Shown: positions 58,201-64,000 of the stretch, one piece after another
Position numbering within the stretch: the stretch's first letter is position 1
Layout: every line of letters starts with the position of its first letter
DNA from: Malus domestica
Taxonomy: Eukaryota; Streptophyta; Magnoliopsida; Rosales; Rosaceae
DNA: 64,000 bases
Direction of reading: 5' to 3'
NCBI RefSeq assembly: GCF_042453785.1
Contig: NC_091674.1
Span: 30,453,501 to 30,517,500 of the forward strand
The notes under the pieces: model-generated
What the model was told of the DNA's origin: nothing
What the model saw: only the letters and a program-made list of their open reading frames with translations
Databases searched by the model: none
Program-made: the position numbers and the translations under genes

Positions 58201-59992
58201 CTCTTTGAAAATGGCTTGTTTTTCTTCTTTTAGATTCCACCATCTAGTCCTTGGGCACTTCCAAGTCTTGTTCTTTTGTCTCCCTCTTTTGATATGTACA
58301 TCCATCACCAACAAGCGATGTTGATTAGCCACGCTCTCTCCTGGTATAACTTTGCAATCCTTACAAGTTATACGATCCCTTTTCCTCATTAGAAGAAAAT
58401 CTATTTGTGTTTTTGACGACCCACTCTTGTAGGTGATCACATGTTCTTCTCTCTTCTTAAAGAAGGTGTTGGCTAAGAAGAGATCATATGCCATTGCAAA
58501 ATCCAAGATAGCTTCCCCATCCTCGTTTCTCTCTCCAAAACCATGGCCACCATGAAAACCTCCATAGTTGCCTGTCTCCCTGCCCACGTGTCCATTTAGA
58601 TCTCCTCCTATAAATAACTTCTCCGTCTGAGCAATTCCTTGCACCAAGTCTCCAAGGTCTTCCCAAAATTTCTCCTTCGAACTCGTATCCAACCCTACTT
58701 GAGGTGCGTACGCACTAATCACATTGATAAGTTCTTGTCCTATTACAATCTTGATTGCCATGATTCTATCTCCTACCCTCTTGACATCTACAACATCTTG
58801 TGTCAAGGTCTTGTCCACGATGATGCCAACACCGTTTCTCGTTCTATTTGTGCCCGAATACCAAAGTTTAAACCCTGAGTTTTCTAGATCCTTTGCCTTA
58901 CTACCAACCCACTTAGTTTCTTGTAGGCACATAATATTTATCCTTCTCCTCACCATAACTTCCACTACTTCCATAGATTTTCCCGTTAAGGTTCCTATAT
59001 TCCACGTTCCTAAACGCATTTTGCTCTCTTGAACTCTACCCTTCTGTCCTAGCTTCTTCACCCTCCCCCGTCTAATAGGATCAAAGTACTTCTTTTGTGT
59101 GTCCCGTGTAAAGTTGATAGGAGCATATGCTCCCAAACAACTTTGAGTGGAGTCGTTCGAAAAGAAGTTTCTACGGCCCCCTTGCTCATTTAACACTGCA
59201 TCCGGGTGCCGATGGAGATACAGCGACCCTTGCTCACTTATCACTGTGCTCGGGCCACACAGCGCGCCACTTACGGGTGACGCCCTAGCTTTAGCGCGAT
59301 TTTGTTCTGGATTCATTTTCATAAGGATTCGACGTGATCATGGAGTGCCGGCTGTCGACTACCTGACGCCCTCCCCCTCCTCCTTTATCCGGGCTTGGGA
59401 CCGGGAATGTAAAATTACATAGGCGGAGTTGTGCAACGACAAGAAAAAGTTACTTAATTACCGTTCCCTAAGTAATTACAGGTCCTTATCCTGATGAACT
59501 AGTTTGATTCCAGCACCTACCCAATATCAACCAATTCATCAAAGCTAAACTTTTCGCATCAAATACAAACAAGCATATACATTGTGTGTAAAGCATACCG
59601 TTCCCGTAGGCTGAGAAACGTTTCCTAATGGCGAGGAGCGTCTGGTAATCGTCCTCCTCGTCGCCGGAGGCATCAGGTGGCAAAGTACACAAGGGCTTCA
59701 GAGACAGAGGCTCGCACGCGTCGGAAGAATTCGAGAACCGGCTCCTTATTTGGCGGAGCAACTCGAGGTCATCGTCGTCGGCGTCGGCGTCGGAGTCGGA
59801 CTCTGAGTCGGCAGAAGCTTGGCGTTCGTCGTCGTTGCCGTCGCCGCCGTCGTTTTTGAGGTCGTCGGGGCTCGTGCCGGTGAGCATACAGGCCCGCCGT
59901 AGGGCTTCCATATCCGCTTCGAAAAGGTCATCGTCTTCTTCTTCTTCGTCGACGGAAAACTGGTCTTGGTCGTCATCGGAGGGAGGAGACAT
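46221..59992 (-). CDS. MYB4R1: 4R-MYB protein, SNAPC4-like (MYB4R1)
   Basis: The closest family is plant 4R-MYB, related to SNAPC4 of the snRNA-activating complex, so a nuclear role in snRNA gene transcription is likely. Nine GT-AG exons are read: 59599-59992, 50388-50875, 49691-49890, 49126-49296, 48086-48400, 47784-47942, 47556-47705, 47277-47471 and 46221-47076. They give 2,928 nt and 975 aa without a break. The acidic N-terminus holds [19 protein letters not shown]. About four and a half MYB repeats span roughly 395-630, with Trp landmarks at [30 protein letters not shown] and [11 protein letters not shown]. The basic, acidic-patched tail (691-975) has three related modules ending in SKKR or SKKKR. 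Intron 1 is about 8.7 kb because of a composite retroelement inserted in the sense orientation. Assignment of exon 1 to the downstream exons rests on family resemblance, phase and splice sites. Confidence 0.88.
51304..51319 (+). repeat. Target duplication, left copy
   Basis: GTGCAACGACAAGAAA is identical to 59431-59446. It bounds the composite LINE insertion on the tail side. Confidence 0.85.
51320..51945 (-). mobile_element. 3' fragment of a second RTE-type LINE with TTG tail
   Basis: On the minus strand this is the last part of the LINE frame ([20 protein letters not shown] through [20 protein letters not shown]), its short 3' untranslated end and a (TTG)n tail at 51320-51340. It is about 93 percent similar by eye to 56179-56770, so it is a different family member, not a recent duplicate. 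The frame is interrupted by frameshifts. A simple-repeat tail instead of poly-A is typical of RTE elements. Confidence 0.85.
53330..54800 (+). repeat. Direct repeats inside the LARD-like segment
   Basis: A block of about 350 bp (GGGTCTGGCTCTCGAGATTC, TCTTCGATTTTTGAGAAAGT, TTGACACACAGGGACTTTCC, GGTAGCTAGACCTTC) occurs at about 53460-53880 and 54360-54790, with a shortened copy at about 54060-54330. The copies are collinear and differ by scattered substitutions. Confidence 0.8.
54850..55092 (+). repeat. About 66-bp tandem repeats
   Basis: Roughly four units contain GCCTCTTCGATTTCTGAGAT, CCTCGTGGTCTCTGAGCAGC and CCAGCTTTTGAGAAAGC. One further unit lies near 53950-54030. They immediately precede the coiled-coil frame and could be part of its leader. 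Confidence 0.75.
55244..55918 (+). CDS. Coiled-coil protein of the LARD-like element, family unknown
   Basis: This is a 224-aa frame starting at ATGTCTGGCCCC; two codons upstream are open but not ATG. I do not recognise a named domain. The N-terminus [19 protein letters not shown] contains DLNL, which looks like an EAR-type motif but may be chance. A leucine-spaced helix at about 103-146 ([20 protein letters not shown] region) should form a coiled coil. The tail has two to three proline-rich degenerate repeats ([29 protein letters not shown]). The mobile-element context suggests a gag-like or accessory role, but no zinc knuckle or capsid motif is seen. The frame is intact. Host-derived cargo is the alternative. 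Confidence 0.55.
   Translation: MSGPSDRRFDLNLVEEAAPPSPDNIWRPSFVSPTGPLTVGDSVMKNDMTAAVVARNLLTPKDNRLLSKRSDELAVKDSLALSVQCAGSVSNMAQRLFARTRQVESLAAEVMSLKQEIRGLKHENKQLHRLAHDYATNMKRKLDQMKETDGQVLLDHQRFVGLFQRHLLSSSSGAVPRNEAPNDQPLTPPPSRVLSSTEAPNDPPPMPSLSGALPTAETSPKQPL
56170..59430 (-). mobile_element. Near full-length RTE-type LINE
   Basis: The 5' end (minus strand AACTCCGCCTATGTAATTTT) abuts the target duplication at 59431. A G/C-rich leader and one long frame follow. The 3' side stops near 56170, within about 20 bp after the position where the related copy continues to its tail, so this copy lacks its own tail and is joined directly to the antisense LARD-like segment. Confidence 0.88.
56179..59322 (-). 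CDS. LINE protein: AP endonuclease plus reverse transcriptase
   Basis: A 1,047-aa frame with no interruption encodes the enzymes for target-primed reverse transcription. The AP-type endonuclease spans about 102-345, with N108 (GTWNIG), E135 (LQETKW), D241/N243 (GGDLNGHVG), D308 (QIDFLL) and H335 (NQHRLLV). The reverse transcriptase spans about 560-860, with [13 protein letters not shown] (D701), [20 protein letters not shown] and FADD (790-793). The C-terminal region has [12 protein letters not shown] and a basic RGRGRPRKT motif. The architecture, with a single frame and a short 3' end, fits the plant RTE clade. All catalytic residues I looked for are present, so the enzyme could be functional. 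The start MKMNPEQN is the first ATG after the leader; a later Met (M102, MRLGTWNIG) is possible. Confidence 0.93.
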   Translation of the reverse strand: MKMNPEQNRAKARASPVSGALCGPSTVISEQGSLYLHRHPDAVLNEQGGRRNFFSNDSTQSCLGAYAPINFTRDTQKKYFDPIRRGRVKKLGQKGRVQESKMRLGTWNIGTLTGKSMEVVEVMVRRRINIMCLQETKWVGSKAKDLENSGFKLWYSGTNRTRNGVGIIVDKTLTQDVVDVKRVGDRIMAIKIVIGQELINVISAYAPQVGLDTSSKEKFWEDLGDLVQGIAQTEKLFIGGDLNGHVGRETGNYGGFHGGHGFGERNEDGEAILDFAMAYDLFLANTFFKKREEHVITYKSGSSKTQIDFLLMRKRDRITCKDCKVIPGESVANQHRLLVMDVHIKRGRQKNKTWKCPRTRWWNLKEEKQAIFKEKVITQCVWDREGEASQMWDSMASCIRKVAKEVLGEFKGFAPHQKESWWWNEEVQTKVKAKKECCKALYKERTDENGERYRKAKQEAKKAVREAKLAAYDDMYKRLDTKEGELDIYKLARARDLNQVRCIKDEDGKVLATENTVKDRWRGYFHNLFNEGHERSASLGELSNSEECRNYSFYRRIRKEEVVVALKKMKHRKAIGPDDIPIEVWKVLGETGITWLTDLFNRILKTKKMPNEWRTSTLVPIYKNKGDVQNCMNYRGIKLMSHTMKLWERVIEHRLRQETRVSDNQFGFMPGRSTMEAIYLLRRLMERYRDGKKDLHMVFIDLEKAYDRVPRDILWRILEKKGVRVAYIQAIKDMYERAKTAVRTHEGQTESFPITVGLHQGSSLSPYLFALVMDELTGHIQDDIPWCMLFADDIVLIDETQEGVNAKLNLWREVLESKGLRLSRSKTEYMECKFSADGGQNELGVRIGDQEIPKSDRFRYLGSILQKNGELDGDLNHRIQAGWMKWKSASGVLCDRRMPLKLKGKFYRTAIRPAMLYGTECWAVKHQHVHKMGVAEMRMLRWMCGHTRKDKIRNEDIWGKVGVAEIEGKMRENRLRWFEHVQRRPTDTPIRRCDYGTEVQGRRGRGRPRKTLEETLRKDLEYLDLTKDMTQDRAQWRSKIHIADPTQ
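59431..59446 (+). repeat. Target duplication, right copy
   Basis: GTGCAACGACAAGAAA is identical to 51304-51319. It adjoins the 5' end of the full-length LINE. Confidence 0.85.
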
Positions 59993-60128
59993 TGTGTGCG
60001 ACGGTGAGAGTGCGGGAGGCGTGAGCGTTCAGGCGCGCTCTAGTAACGATTAACGAATGAGTTCTTTTGGGAATTAATGAATTTTTTTTTTCGTTAAATA
60101 CGTCCTGCTTTTCCAAGTTGGGTTTAAT

Positions 60129-60198
60129 GGCCCAACAAACGTTTGGGTTTAAACATGGGCTTTTTTTAATTTCTGTTACTTTTGGGCTCATTTGGGCT
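60129..60198 (-). promoter_or_regulatory. Cluster of site II motifs upstream of MYB4R1
   Basis: GGCCCA at 60129-60134 and TGGGCT at 60156-60161, 60183-60188 and 60193-60198 lie 137-206 bp upstream of the MYB4R1 ATG. TGGGCC/T site II elements are frequent in plant housekeeping promoters and work in clusters. No TATA box is evident. Confidence 0.55.
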
Positions 60199-60266
60199 TT
60201 GTAGTGCAATCGATTTCAATTTCGTTTGTTAAGCTTATGTTTCTTTTAAGAATTTGATTAAATATT

Positions 60267-60424
60267 TAAGAACTTTAACGAAAAACTTCTGGTACTGTTA
60301 ATTTTAATTAAAAATCATATTTTAACACTAAAAATTCAATCCTGATACAATTTATTTTACCCTTTATTTTGTCATTTTCGTTAAAACTCAAAATTTTCAA
60401 GTTATTTTCATTAGTTTTCTTTAA
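60267..60424. repeat. GAGTTTTAAYGATAA MITE family, copy 6
   Basis: It is in the orientation of copy 2 (AAGAACTTTAACGAAAAACT, TTAACACTAAAAATTCAATC, TCATTAGTTTTC). It lies about 280 bp upstream of the MYB4R1 start. Confidence 0.72.
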
Positions 60425-61398
60425 ATATTTTCTCTACAATTTTATTAGAAGTAGGTTTGATTATATTGGTATGTTTAATTATAGATAATATTGGTTGATA
60501 TATTTGGATTCCTGGTACATTTTGTTTCTTGGTACGTTTAGAATCTAAACTGTGCGTAAAATAATAACAAAATTGATGAAGTTTTCTTATGAAAATATTA
60601 ATGACTTTTTAATGAATGAATAAACTAATTAAATATAATAACAAAAAAATAGTTACTCTTTTTTTACTAATAACAAGACGTTAGTTAAACTAATATTAGT
60701 AAAAGAACATATATTTAGTCTAAACAAGTTTAAAAAATGTAAAATATTCTAATTAAGCCAATTTTTAAACCTAATTTACAAAAAAAATAAAAAAATAAAA
60801 AAATAAAAACCTAATTTACATACTAATGATGTACACTAATAAAAAATAAGCACATAGCCACGTATACCATTAGAATTTCAAACAATGAGAAAACCTTTTT
60901 GAATTTTCTATTGCCAAAAAAAAAAATTAATTTTTTGGAGACAGTGGACTAGTGGATAATTGAACATGAATGAGGTTTGTCGTAGGGGGTCATGAATCAT
61001 GAATATAATAACATCAAATTGCGATGAAGCGATAGATATCTAACAACAAACTATTTAATTTATGCAATGAAAATTAAATTTTGGATTTGCATGGCGGGAT
61101 GCTCTTTGGATTTTGTTAGTAACAATTTTTTTAGTATGAAAAGATGTGAGATTCATTTCAACTTGTTCACTTGCCTCTGGCGAGTTTTCAAATCAAACAC
61201 TTGGATAATACAATCGAGGTAACGTTAAATATGTGTGGCTGTTGAGTTTCATACACACAGTGAATTTTCAAGCCAAATGGGTAGACAAAACAACTGAGAT
61301 GACATGGAGTATGTGTGGTAATTGAAATTCACACATGGGAACGGCTGGCAAGGTACTTTGATCTCACACGGGCCTATATACTTTGGCTACTAATAAAA
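60425..61398. other. Intergenic A/T-rich sequence
   Basis: There is a tandem AAAAATAA-rich run near 60780-60810. Two similar segments at 61180-61330 (ATGTGTGG, then GAATTTTCAAGCC or AAATTCACAC) hint at an old repeat. No gene is recognised. Confidence 0.5.
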
Positions 61399-62037
61399 GC
61401 AAGTCCACCGAGGAACTGATAGGCCAGCACCCAGCCAAAAAACCAACCCGGCACCCAGGCTATCCACTCCAACCGAGCATTTTGACTGGCACCCAACTTA
61501 AGCCAGGCAAGAGACCGGCCTAAAATCGACAGACCCACATGCCGGGCCATCTGACGTCAGCCGAGCCATCAACCTCCTACACAATAGCTCATCGGGGCTG
61601 AGGTTGATTTCGGGGCGGAGGGAGATTCCGAGGCCTTGGTGCAGAGCTCCTCAAAATCTGCATGTACATTTCCTCCAAATCCGACTGCCTCCCGCGATTC
61701 AACCACCTAATATTGGAACTTTTGAGCTTTTTTGGGAAAGTGGAATTCTGGGATTGGAGTTTTGGGGTTTGAGCAGTGAGTTTCTGAGAGTCGGGTTTTT
61801 TTGTGTGGAAGGGATGGGAAGTTGCAGGAGATGAGGGGAAGAAGAAGTCAAAAAGTAAAAATTAAATTATTATTTTATAATAAAAATAATGATATTTTAA
61901 TAAATTGACCAGCCTATTTTTTGTTTAGGGGTGGAGATGCTTTGGCCTATTACTATTCACTATGGTCTATTACTGTTTACTTGAGTGAATAAATGCAATG
62001 GGTGCTGGCGCAAAGTCTTTAGTGGTGGACTTGCTCT
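61399..62037. repeat. TIR element with AGCAAGTCCACC ends
   Basis: AGCAAGTCCACCGA near the left end is inverted at the right end as TGGTGGACTTGCTCT. The left third is rich in GGCACCCA and GCCAGC motifs, with TGGGTGCTGGCGC mirrored near the right end. An internal frame of about 76 codons at 61604-61834 has no recognised domain. The family and target duplication were not determined. Confidence 0.6.
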
Positions 62038-62080
62038 AAGGGATAAATTTTTCCATGTTCCAGGATGGGTGGTACCATGT

Positions 62081-62194
62081 GTAATTATATAAGTTAGGAA
62101 AGTTTTATTTTTACGTTGTTAAATTTTTAACACAAATATCTCACTACTTATACAGTGACCAGTGGTGTCTCACCCCTTGTTCCGAGCACACTAA
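62081..62194. repeat. GTGGTRCACCAC-type MITE remnant, copy 2
   Basis: This is the inverted relative of 4254-4400. Shared core: GTTAAATTTTTAACACAAAT, then ATCTCACTACTTATAC. Confidence 0.6.
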
Positions 62195-64000
62195 AAAAAT
62201 CTCTCCTAATAGGGGGCATGTCAAGAAGAGGACTCCGATATCAACTTGTCTCATTCGCAAATGAACCCATAGTGTAAAAGTTGATGCAACTTTCAAATTT
62301 TGTCGAAATTATAGATAAAAGATGGACAGTTCATTAGATAAACTTATTGGTCTTATTCTACAAAAATGTTAGCATTAGAAGGAAGATATTTTCTTCGTGA
62401 CTAATCCATCTTCTACGTATAAAATATAACTTTGAAAAAACTTGAAAGTAGTATCAATTTCTTACTTCAACGTACATCAATTTAATAAATTAACTCATCC
62501 AATCCATTGTACCCCAACCATCAAACGAGTTCTTAAATAATTATAAAATAAAAAAAATAGAAGTGTCTTAAATAATAGTTTGGTTACAAATTACAATATA
62601 TACTTGGTAGGTAGGCGTATACAAAGTTATATGATGAGAGATATTTTTCTTGAAACAATCCTATCTTTTCACACATGACATTGTGCGACTATGAAAAAAG
62701 TGCTATATTAATTCTAGAATTTTGTCTCGCAACATTTTCAGCTACGATATTTGCGCGACGATTTTTGTCCGGCGAAAGTTTGTCGGTCAAAACCCATATT
62801 TGCTCAACGAAAGTTTGTCCAAAACCTTTCGCCGGACGAGATCCTTTTGTCTGAAAAATGTGTTTTATAACAGTGATCATTTGTATGTAGTTGAAATATC
62901 GTAAGCGTATAGATATATGACGAAGTAGCTAGTGGTTTGTTAGTATGATTACTGGAAATGTAGGGCAGTGACGTGGATCGGTGGGATGAATAGGCAATGC
63001 AACAATACATTTATCAAGCATTATCCAACAATCAAAATTAGGGTACATAAATGAGAAAAATACATATCTATTGATGATGCATCTCGAGTCACAACGTTTC
63101 ACACGTAATTTAAGGTGCGCAACTGATCTGGATATCTGCCTTACAGAATATTAACATCATTCTCCGATGGCCACTTGACAGGGATCACCTACGCATTCCA
63201 CGATCGAGATATATAAACCAAACACGACTAGGGTTGGGTTAGGTATGAGCATTTATGAAACTGCATGTGAAGCAGTATGAAACCATGACACGATACACTG
63301 TTAATCTAACGTTGTGGGTCAATGATATAATGTTTTGTATAAGTAATATTTTCGTGAGACATTCTATTATGGACACAAGACGTTTAAGTAGCAGTGTACA
63401 AGTGACATAAGATTTATTGGACATCAAACTAAAATATACTACCTATATAGTTTACATTTAGAGATGAGAAATTATTATGTAGTATTTGAACATAATCACG
63501 TAGTATATTCAATTAAATTTATATTTTTACAAGCGATCTGTTTTTTTAAACTATATTCTAAACATAGACATGTTATCTAGTTGTATCATAATAAGTTGAT
63601 TGGTTATATCAAGGGGCAATATTTTAGCCCCACAATTTTTTTTTTTTCACATGTTACTTTGAAGAGATGGAACCTAGTTTGTGTGGAAACTTCTGTACAA
63701 AATCACAGTATAACATATCGTTACTAATTTACTAAACTTTGTTAATTATGATGTTTGTTTATATTATCAAGTAACTATTTCTCGATTTGTAAGTGAATGA
63801 TATTAATAAGAGATAAATACGGAATATATATGGAGAAGAAAAGTATGAAAATAGATAAAAGAGTCGTAATATCAAATCACGGAAGCTTAGTTAAGAAATT
63901 TCGTGAACTCAAATTTATTTTTCTCCTTCTGCCTTTTAAGATACATGGCGTAATGCAGATAGAAGAGCTTGAAACTCTCTGAACATTTATCATCTTTAAA
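62195..64000. other. Intergenic sequence with one short hairpin
   Basis: At 62768-62840 an inverted pair (GTCCGGCGAAAG and CTTTCGCCGGAC) lies in a repeat-like stretch of TTTGTCGG and CGACGA motifs, probably a DNA-transposon remnant. From about 62880 to the window end the sequence is A/T-rich and I recognise no gene, RNA or element. Confidence 0.5.

Noticed and set aside
59677..60053. Plus-strand frames rich in Arg or Ser opposite MYB4R1 exon 1
   Set aside because: They are complements of the Asp/Glu-rich N-terminus of MYB4R1 and show only low-complexity composition.
61604..61834. 76-codon plus-strand frame
   Set aside because: It lies inside the TIR element at 61399-62037, has no recognised domain and is not flanked by splice or promoter signals.
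62768..62840. Hairpin as a candidate microRNA
   Set aside because: The paired arms are only about 14 bp and sit in repeat-like sequence; there is no long stem or known family match.

Overview
This is a nuclear window from a dicot plant, most likely a Rosaceae tree of the apple/pear group. The evidence for plant origin is direct: GT-AG spliced plant housekeeping genes, an MIR159 precursor, plant PIF/Harbinger, hAT and Mutator-type MITEs, a Tekay-type Ty3/gypsy retrotransposon and a plant RTE-type LINE. The Rosaceae assignment is my impression from the repeat families and was not computed. No CRISPR, operon or other prokaryotic system is present.

Layout. 1-6,500 is repeat-rich: an LTR fragment, several MITEs, a broken terminal exon of a SABATH methyltransferase, a 400-bp near-palindrome inside a TA tract, and a 31-bp minisatellite. 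6,596-12,537 (minus) is an 18-exon gene for the release factor eRF3. 12,770-18,650 is a stack of nested elements whose target duplications can be read directly. 19,287-28,634 is a complete, apparently young Tekay-like LTR retrotransposon with equal 2,191-bp LTRs and an uninterrupted 1,617-codon gag-pol frame. 30,900-31,110 (plus) is the MIR159 hairpin. 32,938-34,872 (minus) is the splicing factor SPF27/MOS4. 35,029-36,688 is a Pack-MULE carrying an auxin response factor B3 fragment with two stops. 37,550-41,052 (minus) is PEX3 and 42,758-44,686 (plus) is RACK1. 46,221-59,992 (minus) is the 4R-MYB/SNAPC4-like gene MYB4R1. The first intron of MYB4R1 holds an 8.1-kb chimeric insertion bounded by a 16-bp target duplication. 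From 60,000 to the end there is MYB4R1 upstream sequence and repeats, with no convincing gene.

The genes are housekeeping or regulatory loci with separate roles: translation termination, microRNA control of MYB factors, the Prp19 spliceosome complex, peroxisome membrane biogenesis, a ribosome scaffold and probable snRNA transcription. They do not form a pathway cluster. All five protein genes can be reconstructed as open frames despite transposon insertions in three of them.

The most unusual structure is the MYB4R1 intron insertion. It consists of a full-length LINE, then an antisense piece of an LTR-type element carrying a coiled-coil reading frame, then the 3' end and TTG tail of a second, diverged LINE. 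One 16-bp duplication brackets all of it, which suggests one retrotransposition event of a read-through transcript.
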